NCBI GenBank assembly: GCA_038501625.1
Contig: JAZAYU010000258.1
Coordinates: 124,001-188,000 of the forward strand
Reading direction: 5' to 3'
Origin: Corbicula japonica
Taxonomy: Eukaryota > Mollusca > Bivalvia > Venerida > Cyrenidae
Length of the DNA: 64,000 bases
Under the pieces are notes generated by a model. It was given only the letters and a program-made list of their open reading frames with translations. It was not told the origin of the DNA and searched no databases. Each line of letters begins with the position of its first letter. Positions within the stretch are counted from its first letter, which is position 1. The translations under genes were made by a program, and so were the position numbers. Below, piece by piece: positions 1 through 10,197 of this stretch.

Positions 1-524
1 CGACGACTGTAACAGATGTATTCAATGTATGACGCATCTTGGATGTAAGTGCTTACCCTGCCATGTTCTCGGTGACTTACTTTGAAAACAATTGAATATA
101 CTTTTTATATGCTTGTCTTTAACTTCTATTAGTTTAAGGCCTGTGGTATGAAATGTGATTTTGTTTTTTAACAATAAAATTAAATAAACTCTTTGACAGT
201 CGAATATTGAGCTATAATAGTTAACTACATTTGGGGGAAAATGAAGTTATTAAGTTACATTATTTTTTGTAACAAATAATGGTTATGGTGCAAAAACGAA
301 CAGACAATTTTATCTTCACAACAAGATTGAGAAAAATTAACAGTTTAAGGAAGTTATCAAATTACATAAAATAAATATGGTATAGGCCCACCTATATAAT
401 TCCTTCTTTTAAACATCTTTCTCTGTGATACATGGGCATTCATTACCCTGAATATTTCTTATATTATTGAGTCACCAATATCAAAATCTTTACAGTATCT
501 AGTGCAACAGAAAAGTTTCACAGT

Positions 525-3500
525 ATGAACTGCTTTGAGAAATTCAGCATCTGCATCCCCTGCGAGAAGGGTTTATATGTAAACCCAGTGTCGTGTTACG
601 GCTGTAATCAGGAACTGCAACCACTCATAGGTAGTTAAATAATTTATTCGTTCATTCTGTACCATTAACCTGCCATATGGAATTACCGTTATTCAAAATC
701 TTGCAGCAATCAATTTTCTTTTAAAAGAACCTAGAAGCTCGATTTGTTTCGTTTATCCCTGTCATAATTCTGTTTTAAAGCAATACTGTCTTTTTATTCG
801 TAACTACGTTTCCTTAAAGCAAACTCTTGAATTTGCGTTTAGAAAATAATACAGAAAAAAGATTTGGACGTTAAGTATCTTTTTATTTCTTTATAAAGTG
901 AATCTAAAAACTAATATGACATCGCAAAGTATTAGATAACTCAACAATTTTGTTGTGTCATCCCCTTTACATAACATTACATTTGGTTCTTTAAGAGAGT
1001 TCAAAGTAGGTCGTTGGTTGAAACATAATAAACAGCATGAACTATAAATTTGTTTCAGGGAAAAACTGGGGTGCATTACTAATCGCAGGAAATGACGACT
1101 CATCTGAGTTTTCCTCGATGTTTCGGAATGACGTTGAAAAAATGAAAAAGGTTTTGACATCACAGTCGCCCGTAATTATGGGAATTAGGTACTTTATTCA
1201 AATCAATTCATCATTTCTGATTGTCTACACGATGCTTATCACAGAATCATTGTTTATGAAAATGAATAAACTTATAGATGGTTTACTTTATTAACTTTCT
1301 TACTAGACAATGCTTTATTTATATAGATATACAAACCACTTCTGAGCCGAAAAATGGTCTTTATAGTGGACTAGTCTTAATTTTGAGAAAAAGGGGGACT
1401 AAAAAGGAGTCATTTTATGGGGATGGCATGAATTTTAGAGCGGTCTTTATGAGGGATTTAACTGTATACATGTATTTCAAAAATTTGTAAAATTCATGCT
1501 ATTTAATTTTTGCCTTAAATTAATATTGGTTATTTGTGGTTATACCCTTGATAAAATCTTATACTGAAACAGCTATAGCTAGGTCTGAAATGCTAATTTA
1601 CATAAAACATTTAATAGTAGTAGCCTAAGGTTTTTCATGTTGTTGTAAGACCTGAGAAAGCTTGCGTATAATATCTTGAAAAAGAGCACGAATTATAAAT
1701 GCATACAAATTTAACAAACCCTTATATCAACATTCACTTGTCGTACTAAGGTCAGATGTCACAAATCTTCATTCTTACTGCAATTACATAATTATCACAG
1801 TTAAAACTAGAAAAATACTCTCAACCAAAGTTCTAATTGGTCATTTTTCGTATTTTTTAGAAAGACATTGAATTCACTCTTTAGTTATGATCATATGCTA
1901 ACAACAGTCATAAACTTCAGCTTGAATTTTGTAATAATTTACTTTGGGTTGGTATGGCGAGAGTTATCCTTAATTTTGCTAGAAATGCATTTCTTGCATA
2001 AAAAGGTCAAGCAAACAGAAATTTGCTCTTATTTTATGATTTATTTTCATAGGACCCCTTATTAATAGGAAAACATAAAAACTTATTAATCAACAGCACA
2101 TTTGTTTAAATAAATCCCCTTCAAAGTATCCTATTTTAAAATTACTTCCCTTTTCAATTAAAGACTGTTCTAAATTTGACAACCTTTCCTGACGTAGGGA
2201 AGAAATGAAAACTAGCAAACATTGTAAATAAATACAATTGGTGACCAATTAGAACATTGGCTGAGTGTATATAAACATCGACATGTTTCAAAGGCTAAGG
2301 TATGCCATCAAATAATAGTTAATAAGGGCTAACTACACTCCACCTTGCACGTTCATCGATAAAAATAAAATTATTAAACTCAATAACGATAAAAAGACAT
2401 TCAAAGAAAGTTAAGATTTTTGGTATTTTTCTTTTTATCTATTTATCGATGAACGTGACTGGGAGGACTGTAGTGGGCCCTTAAATCGTTTTATTTCTCA
2501 TCAAAAATCAAATAGAACCAAATGTAACTTATGACACTCGAAAAGTGCCGATGACTGTGAAATTGAGAAATATGATTTGTTTTTGATTTTTATAAAGAAA
2601 ATCCACAAGAAAACGCGGAGAATAAGTTTGTTTTATCAAATACTTTTTAAATATTTTAATGTTTTCAGACAAGAACTTGTCAAAGAAATATATCCACAAA
2701 CACCTGGCAAACCGGAAACACTTCTACCGAAGTTAAAAGAGGCAGTTAAAGAACTAACGAAGGCCGATATTCATACATTGGTGTTTTACTTTTCTGGCCA
2801 CGGAAAGGGTTCCAGTTCCGGCAATGCGTTTCAACTTGGATCTAAAGAAGACTTATTAAAAACTGAAGACTTGCAAAGGATGTTAGAATCACTTACAGAC
2901 GTCAATATTAAGAAAGTAATATTGTTCATGGACCGATGCTATCCTCCTGAAATCCATTTAAAAGAAAGAAAAGAAAGAGTGATTGATAGCAAGAAAAGGA
3001 TAGTTACAATTCAAAAGGTTCAGATAAATGCTTGTGAAACGGAAAATACAGCTCCCATCGATAGTCGTTTGACTAAATATCTTATTGAAGGTCTTAAGCC
3101 CAGCTCTAATAAAAACAAGAGTGACACTGACAAGTTGGATGATGATTTTATTACTGTTACTGACTTACATCGGTACACGGAAAAACGTTACAAAGACGAT
3201 AAATTACAAATTGAACCCGTTTTCTACTTCCCCGGAGGAATAAAATGTAAAGACCTAAAGATAGCATATAAGAACTCCGAACCGGTCATTGTTGACTTTA
3301 ACTGTGGCAGGCGGATTGAAAGTCTTGAAGTAGACTTATTTCAACACATAGATGGTTTGAAATCGGAAATCATAAAAAGGTTTGGAGGTGAGATAATTTA
3401 CGCATTCGTTTGAAATAAATATAAAAATGTTTTCCGTTTATAATGTTCTTTGTTCACAAAGATTATTTTCTAATTTAAAATAAAGAGTTATTCCGTCGTT

Positions 3501-3842
3501 ACCCGTCTCTCACATCTGATACCTTTTAGTTGACTTTCTTTCTTTTTTAAGTACACCTTTTCTGATTAATGCTGATGGACTAAGCATTTCTATTTTTGAT
3601 GCTTGTATATGTTGCCATTTTTTATTTATGTCAGCATTTATTATGGAAGCCGATTGTTTATTTCAGAAAACAAAAGCTCATGTACCACTGAGATATTCCG
3701 TGAAACATTCAGAAGAAGAGACGAAACATCAAATGACGGTCAGGAGACACAAGGTTTAAAGTGCACGAATATTGAAGAAGTGATGATGGCATGGGTACTG
3801 GGACAGCGCTTAAGCGTTAAGTTCATATCCTCAGCGGATTAG
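525..3842 (+). CDS. Caspase-like (C14 fold) protein with N-terminal CxxC..CxxC motif, four exons
   Basis: Exons 525-630, 1059-1188, 2669-3387 and 3667-3842 join in phase (1, 2, 1) across GT..AG borders and give 376 residues plus TAG. Borders: donor ATAG/gtagtt; acceptor ttgtttcag; donor TTAG/gtactt; acceptor gttttcag; donor GGAG/gtgaga; acceptor tatttcag. Residues 10-27 hold CIPC and CYGC, a possible zinc ribbon. Residues 36-47 (GKNWGALLIAGN) look like the first caspase beta strand. LVFYFSGHG places a catalytic-type His at 123, and ILFMDRCYPP a Cys at 169, the 46-residue spacing expected of a C14 dyad. The region after about 270 is unassigned. Family role: clan CD cysteine peptidases act in cell death or immune signalling; the substrate here is unknown. 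The frame is open upstream of the ATG to 471, so more 5' exons may exist. Introns 1 and 2 hold transposon scraps. Confidence 0.72.
713..764 (+). repeat. Scrap of Penelope-like 3' tail in intron 1
   Basis: The segment TTAAAAGAACCTAGAAGCTC and the following GATTTGTTTC..TTTATCCCTGTCAT are nearly identical to 20763-20809, which lies just behind the RT fragment at 20.4 kb. It is therefore a short 3'-tail fragment of the same retroelement, sitting in the first intron of the caspase-like gene. Confidence 0.6.
2323..2483. mobile_element. MITE of about 160 bp in intron 2 of the caspase-like gene
   Basis: Imperfect terminal inverted repeats: TAAGGGCTAACTACACTCC at the left and, reverse-complemented, TAAGGGCCCACTACAGTCC at the right. 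Both are followed by an inverted CACGTTCATCGATAAA. The inner 80 bases are AT-rich and carry no ORF. It is a non-autonomous DNA element of unknown superfamily; a TTA or TA target duplication is possible. Confidence 0.6.
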
Positions 3843-3919
3843 AATGTGACGCATCGGTTGAGAGGTTGATAGAAGAGTTTAAATTATGGTTAGATTATGA
3901 TGATTTTAGGTGTATCTAA
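3831..3919 (+). other. Possible lost or alternative C-terminus of the caspase-like gene
   Basis: The reading frame stops at TAG 3840-3842. Immediately behind it, shifted by one base, an open frame runs to TAA 3917-3919 and encodes GLECDASVERLIEEF followed by KLWLDYDDFRCI, a plausible helix. One extra base at the GGATTAG junction would make it continuous with VKFISSAD. That could be an allelic or assembly indel, a truncating mutation, or an alternative exon after the tcctcag at 3828-3834. Beta strand plus acidic loop plus helix is reminiscent of the start of a TIR or SEFIR fold, but this is only an impression. Confidence 0.3.
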
Positions 3920-3988
3920 AATATAAATAAGTAATAAGTATAATATATATAAGTAACATTTCTATGAAAAAAAAACACACTAGTATGC

Positions 3989-4028
<40 letters not shown>

Positions 4029-4662
4029 GTACTAAGGCACTGCCTCTTATCGAGCTCTAGCTTTAATAATCTCAGATAATAATTTATATTGAAAATAATT
4101 TGTGTCCAACATTTGTTAGCCTACTCATGCACGATATAATTATGTGATTTTTCGAAGAATTTAAGTCTGCATTAACTATCTCTGAATTCAACTGGACAAC
4201 TGGCAATCTGACTTTTACTAAATATTTGTGTTTTTAATGTGTAAAACACAAAGGCTTCTTGCTTTAATACATGTATTACAACCCAAATATTTCCATTACC
4301 TCGATTAATGCAATATTGAATATTGATTAATTCTTCATTGATACATGTAATTTCTAATTATTATGTCACATTGTGCATGAAAATTAATATATTATTTTAT
4401 GAAAAATAAATCTTATTATTAAAATGTTACCTTGATTACACTTGAATTTGTAACTTGTTGTTGCACAAAATTGTGCCATGCTATTCAAATGTATATATAT
4501 GCATGTAAATGAATAAAGTTAATATAATCTAGACCTAAAATGTACTGTTTTAATATACATCACATAAACACCAAAATGAGATTTCAATTTGTAGTGTGAT
4601 ACATCATCTAGATTTTGGGGCATATTTGTGCAGTCATTTGAAAATATCTCCAGGAATGACAA
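3843..4662. other. 3' flank of the caspase-like gene, AT-rich
   Basis: This stretch holds the (ATT)n microsatellite and candidate AATAAA polyadenylation signals near 4405 and 4511. I see no further coding exon. The last five bases are the GACAA target duplication of the next element. Confidence 0.4.
3990..4026. repeat. (ATT)n microsatellite
   Basis: Uninterrupted ATT trinucleotide run of about 37 bases. Confidence 0.95.
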
Positions 4663-5414
4663 CACTGTCGTGATCGAGCACCGGCACGGACTTTTCGGGC
4701 ACCGGTATTGTCATACAGTATGGCGGACTGTTTACATCTGAAAGGTATGTGTATAGATTTTACTTCACTGAATAGATCACATACCATTTCCTAAGTTGTC
4801 AATTCATTGCATCATTTATGAAATCATATATGTAACAAATGCACATGCTTTTGATATTAGAAAAGCTTTGATTGTTTCAAAATTCGAGTCTAATTCGGCG
4901 GTTTGACAGAATGCAAATTTGAACCGAGAAATGTGATTTGTTTTGGGTAATACTTTTTATAGAACAACTGATCCGCAAAAGCTTCAACTGTGATCACTTC
5001 TTATTGTATTTTTCTTCAAAATCCATCAGTACCAATCCCTTAAAATTGTTAGGATACTGAGAACTGGCTTACTTTCTGTTTTGACCACACACCGGTATGG
5101 TCAGCACGCACCGGTTCAAGAATTCCGTCAAATTGTACAGATTGTTGATAAAAAGGCACCGGTTCGGTCACATTTTACATTTTGTATACGGTTCAGTCTC
5201 CATTATTTCTACCTAAAAGATACCTCTGTGGTACTACATTTTTAAATGTAAATGTTTAATTTCTGAAACACAACAGCAAAATTTAAGAGAGAGGTATTTT
5301 AAGGGTTGACTGTTATCAAACATTTTGGTTTATCTCGGATATGGTAGGTTATCACTCTACACAAATTAAACATTTAATTTCAGAGGATTTCATACGATGA
5401 CGTCTTCTGCAAAG
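4663..5414 (+). repeat. Left inverted arm of the 3.2 kb element
   Basis: About 752 bp, ending at TCTTCTGCAAAG. It mirrors 7096-7853 over its whole length with only scattered substitutions and small indels. It carries ACCGG-type words near its tip, in its middle and near 5157. Confidence 0.85.
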
Positions 5415-5735
5415 TTCATCAGTGTCATTCCTACGACACCGTGCCCAACGTCATGACTTGTACAATTGAGACGCTCGACGACGATATCAGAGATCTCTCC
5501 ATTATATATACACGAAGTTCGTATTCTTATTTAATATTGCTAAAATATTAAAATGACGGAAATAGTATTTTAATTTCAACGATGTATTCGCATTTGTCCA
5601 AGTTAACATTTTAATAAATAATCAGTTCATAAAAATATAACTTATATTTACTTAAAAGTCTTGTTTCTTTATTTTCCAGAGATCACAACTTCCATACAGA
5701 AAACTGATCAAGATGAAAGTGAAAAATTATTATGA
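5384..5735 (+). other. Two exon-like segments spanning the arm/core border
   Basis: An open frame from the acceptor tttaatttcag (exon 5384-5516) joins in phase to one after tttattttccag (5680-5735, stop TGA). Together they give 62 residues beginning RISYDDVFCKVHQC and ending DQDESEKLL. The donor (GAA/gttcgt) is weak. The first 31 bases lie inside the inverted arm. I do not recognise the product. It could be a captured host exon pair, the decayed end of an element gene, or chance. Confidence 0.25.
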
Positions 5736-7095
5736 GAAACATCACCAAACAGGAAGATGAATGTATAGCTAAACTGTATTTAGTAGTACTTATTATACTG
5801 CGAAAATGCTCTCAAAATACAAGCAAACTATTAAATTAATTAAACTTAAGAATTCAAATATGTTTCATTTTTATATCGGCCGTTGCAAGAACTGGAGATT
5901 ATGGAGGGATCGCCTAGTCCGTCTGTCCTTACCTCCGTCAAGAAATCGTTACTCCGACCGGCTCATTTACCTCTTCAAATAATGCTGGCGGTGTATCTAA
6001 GGAAGATAAGTGTTCAACTAATTACCGGTCTAGATGACATCCCAGTTACACAAAGCCATCGGTGATTGATCGATAGTTTTTAGACAAATTATGGAGTGGA
6101 CCGATGACAACGTATTAAACATGAATATCACCAATCGGTCACCAGTTTTCCACCAATCAACTGCTATTGTGGAAAGGTATTTTTTTATTTAAAAAAATAT
6201 TGCCAACCTGTCTACAACAGATATCACCTACCAGCATCACATGAAATGTTTGTTTAAGCAATTAAAAACTAGACCATCACCGATTGCCGTTTACACAGAA
6301 AACCAGAAATAAGATCAGACATGAAAACCGATCAAAACAGCGAGTAAATTTGAAATATAATGACCAATTGGGACCAAATGTCTGTGTAACTGATAAAATA
6401 TATCTCAGTTATACAGTTAAACCGAGGAAAGAGATCTTTGTGAAGTCCCCAAACACCACACATGTGAAACTTTCAACTTTACAAGGGACAAAAATACACT
6501 GACTTAAATTGGTATTTATTTCTTAAAAATGCAAAGCAACGTATTACATAGTACATAAGAGAAGTAATGATAAGAAATTTTAATCAAAAAGTGTTCATTT
6601 TGACGTCATATTAATGTAAAAACCGTAAAACATTAATCAGACGTTTATCAGTTGTTTATTATTTTCAAAATATCTTCCGATGATAACTATCTTCTGACGC
6701 AAGACGCAATTAACACTGTAGAGCAATGTTTTGTGAAGTAGAAAGAACTAATGTTTATTCCAGAAAAAAATCAAACTGTCCTCCTTGATTGAAAATATAA
6801 TCCGGTGTGAGCTACATGTACACACATTAACTTTTTTACAATGTATAAATTTATATTCTGCCACGGCGCATACATCTTCGTGATTTATGGGATTTTCTCT
6901 CTGTTGTCTGTCTTCTCACTGGATCTTCTGGTTTGGTAATCTTTCCTAGCGTTCTTTTCCACTTTCTTCTTGATCTGTTTCTATATCAGAGTTGCTCTCT
7001 CTGGAAAAAAACTATCACGATATAAAATAAATAAAAGTAAAAATTTTGTTTTATAATCATTAAGATGTTAATTTAATTTTATTGACACGTATGCA
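5736..7095. other. Core of the 3.2 kb element, function unknown
   Basis: Several short exon-like open stretches occur: 5883-6062; one around 6092-6177 (MEWTDDNVLNMNITN, ending VER before gt); and one from 6274 after ttaaaaactag (TITDCRLHRKPEIR). None matches a transposase I recognise and no long ORF exists, so this is either captured sequence or decay. Confidence 0.3.
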
Positions 7096-7853
7096 CTTTG
7101 CAGAAGATGTCATCATATGAAATCCTCTGAAATTAAATCTATACATGTAATTCGTGTAGAGTAATAACCTACCATTTCCGAAATAAACCAAAATGTTCGA
7201 TAACAGTCAACCCTTAAAATACCTCTCTCTTAAATTTTACAGTAGTGTTTCAGAAAATATACATTTATATTTAAAAATGTATTACCACAGAGGTATCTTT
7301 CAGGTAGAAATAATGGAGACTGAACCGTATACAAAATGTAAAAGGTGACCAAACCGGTGCCTTTTTATCAACAATCTTTACAATTTGACGGAATTCTTGA
7401 ACCGGTGCGTGCTGACCATACCGGTGTGTGGTCAAAACAGAAAGTAAGCCCGTTTACAGTATCCTAACAATTTAAAGGGATTGGTACTGATGGATTTTGA
7501 AGAAAAATACAATAAGAAGTGATCACAGTTGAAGCTTTTGCGGATCAGTTGTTCTATAAAAAGTATTGCCCAAAACAAATCACGTCTCTCGGTTCAAATT
7601 TGCATTCTGTCAAACCGCCAAATTAGACTCGAATTTTGAAACAATCAAAGCTTTTCTAATATCAAAAGCATGTGCATTTGTTACATATACGATTTCATAG
7701 TTGATGCAATGAATTGACAACTTAGGAAATGGTATGTGATCTATTCGGTGAAGTAAAATCTATACACATACCTTTCAGATGTAAACAGTCCGCCATATTG
7801 TATGACAATACCGGTGCCCGAAAAGTCCGTGCCGGTGCTCGATCACGACAGTG
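7096..7853 (-). repeat. Right inverted arm of the 3.2 kb element
   Basis: Reverse complement of the left arm, about 758 bp, beginning CTTTGCAGAAGATG and ending GATCACGACAGTG. The GACAA duplicate follows directly. Confidence 0.85.
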
Positions 7854-7858
7854 GACAA

Positions 7859-9111
7859 TGCCATAGGAATTTTCAGTTATTAACAACAGTAATTTGAAGC
7901 TATAGATGCTGTGTGAAAAATATTGTGACAATTTGGTTCATATTTGATGACAATAAGGTACATATTTGAGCCAAGTTACTTGAATTCATGTGCATGCTAG
8001 AATTGCTTATTTAAGTTGAAAAATAGTTCAGCTGTTGGGCCAAAATAGATGAAATAATCTCAATCAATTAAACACAAACATGTACAATGCCATGTAGTCT
8101 GATTATCCATATGTAACACTCCATTACAGGTCTTAGTAACTGATTTGAAACAAAATGCTTCCTTATATCTATTTTCTTTACAAATATGAATTGCGGTTGC
8201 CAATCAAATCATGCATTAAAAATGTTGTTGGTCCATTTTTTATAATGTATATTAACAATGTTAAGAGATTATTGTTTACAAAAAATGTAAACCTGGGAAC
8301 ACATCAATTGGCAATAAAATACCATTATTCATAACTACTGTCTGGTAAGTATTTTATACATGTAATATATATACTGGAAAATGTGAATTTCAAATTCTGA
8401 AGCTCATTCCAGTTGGTATTTTCTTGATTCTGTATTTTTTATTGCAGAAAAGTAAGCAAAACTACTGTAAAATAGGTAAATTTCTCTTAAAAAATACCAT
8501 ATATTAAAAATGTAAACTACTATACTGTTACAATTGCTAAAACATAAACATACACAAGAAAAATCATTGTAATATTATTTGTGCAACTTCCAGTTTTCTG
8601 TGTAAAAGTCCAGCTTAAGCAGATCCAAGTACCGGTATATTCAGATTTTCACAATACAATATTTTAAATACATGTCATGTATTTAAAGAGGCCAAAAACT
8701 CATTGACATGGCAAGAATTTTTTCTTCCTCTTCACAGCAATCTACATTTTTGTTTCAACAATTTAAATGATTATAAAAGCTTTGATGTTTTTATTTTCTT
8801 AAACACAACTGTTTGATGCTGAGCAAATTTAGTGACACCATGCATATTTAACAAAATTTGCAAAAATAAAACAAAACAAAACAGACACCTTGTAAATAGT
8901 GTATTTGATTATACATGTACCTCACATGCATATTTTGATTATGAAATCATGTTGAAATGTGCACATGACAGAAAATATGGTTATAATAGAACACTTAAAA
9001 TTAATTCCCAAAATGAACACTGACTTGATATTTGATGCTATTCTTGTTACACATGTATTCTGCTTTCTGGTCAAACTTTTTGGTCCCAACTGATGATAAT
9101 ATTATGTGGAG
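7859..9111. other. AT-rich intergenic stretch
   Basis: No gene, RNA or transposon ends could be supported here. Only short ORFs of random composition are present. Confidence 0.4.
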
Positions 9112-9320
9112 ATTAACCCTTTCTTCCATGTAAACACCTTTTTGGCATGGAAAAACTGTGTAGATTCAGATCAACCAGCACATCTAGCCGTGATGTCTGA
9201 TTAGGATCCGCAATGCTCACTTGGTTAAATCATTAGGTTAGGTCACAGAAAATTAATTCCTAGATTCTCATCCCCGCCCGCCCCTCGAAAATCACTCCGC
9301 CCGAACGTTTTTTATTTTGA
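9112..9320 (+). mobile_element. Degenerate piggyBac-type MITE copy joined to a second repeat
   Basis: It starts TTAACCCTTTC and contains GTGTAGATTCAGATCAACC and CTGATTAGGATCCGCA, degenerate versions of the MITE at 22252-22484. From 9247 it continues with GAAAATTAATTCCTAGATTC and TCATCC plus a C-rich run. The same junction occurs, inverted, at 25795-26005, so the two repeats probably travel as one unit. Confidence 0.5.
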
Positions 9321-9822
9321 AAAAAAAATATACGTAGATCAAAATTTACCTTACGTTCATTTTTATTTAACGTTATTTCAATAATAGCATTTCTGTACAA
9401 TGTTCTTAATTCTTATAATGAAAAAGAAAGTTGTTAAAACTTCAACGTTCGCATTTCTTCTTCTTCCCGAAATACGAAGGGCTCAATTCGGAGCATCGTC
9501 GCATTTAAAATAAATTTTAATAACACATAGTCTTATACGAACGAAGTTTATTTCTGACCGTGCAACGATTGATGTACTGTATATTTCTGTATTTCTGACC
9601 GTGCATTTTAATTTACAATGTTTAAGTCCGATGTTTATAATATTTATTACGAGTGATAAATGATATGAAGGACGTATATATTTATTCATGCGAATACCTT
9701 GCCCCTAAAATATCCGAGAATAATTACATGTACATTGACTAAATTCATCCAGTTTACAACTGCTATGAAAATCTGTTGAACACCTGGTCATTGACCGTTT
9801 TGATATAAAATGTCAGCGATGC
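9321..9822. other. Intergenic, no feature seen
   Basis: Contains the word ATTTCTGACCGTGCA twice (near 9549 and 9591), and otherwise nothing I can support. Confidence 0.35.
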
Positions 9823-9824
9823 TT

Positions 9825-9952
9825 GTGTATGTTTGAAACTGATTTTTGTAATACCATGCTCTCTTTTCCTCTCTACTTTTTGGCTGTGTGGGGAGGCTGT
9901 GTATGCTGGATGTGGCCATTCCTGATATGCATATTTCATTTTTTTAACATCA
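9825..9952 (+). repeat. Penelope-like 3'-tail fragment, left of the satellite
   Basis: It aligns with 21128-21260: shared words are TTTGAAACTGATT, ACCATGCTCTC, CTGTGTGGGGAGGCTGT and CCTGATATGCATATTTCA in the same order. An inverted copy lies at 14212-14300, so the satellite is bracketed by oppositely oriented tails. Confidence 0.7.
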
Positions 9953-10145
9953 AAGACGCCGACGTCAACTTGAGACGGTGCGCACTGCTCGAAAATCAAT
10001 TGACGCTCTTGTACTAAAGAATTTCAAACCGTCGACTAACTGGGATGATTTCATTTCTTAATCAACTGATTGTTTGTTGACAGCGTATCTGTGATAATTA
10101 TAGCTTATTTCTTATCAGGTTGTGTTTTATCTGCAGTACCGGTGT

Positions 10146-10197
10146 CGCGTAATTTTCACACGCGTGGTAATATTACCACGCGTGTGATTATTACGCG
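10146..10197. repeat. 52-bp near-perfect palindrome at the head of the satellite
   Basis: The central 30 bases (10157-10186) are a perfect palindrome, CACACGCGTGGTAAT followed by its reverse complement. Outside this, CGCGTAAT (10146-10153) pairs with ATTACGCG (10190-10197) across a short mismatch. It can form a cruciform. The words CACACG and CGTAAT recur at the start of every satellite unit. Confidence 0.9.

Larger units (their letters stand above)
4663..7853. mobile_element. DNA element with ~755 bp inverted arms and GACAA target duplication
   Basis: The arms 4663-5414 and 7096-7853 are inverted copies with scattered substitutions. The tips are CACTGTCGTGATCGAGCACC and its complement. The identical pentamer GACAA lies directly outside both ends (4658-4662 and 7854-7858), as expected of a 5-bp target-site duplication. 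The arms are studded with ACCGGT or ACCGGC words, possible transposase-binding sites. The 1.68 kb core has no recognisable transposase, so the element looks non-autonomous. A 5-bp duplication with a CAC tip is known from Transib and RAG-like transposons, but the superfamily is not proven. Confidence 0.8.
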
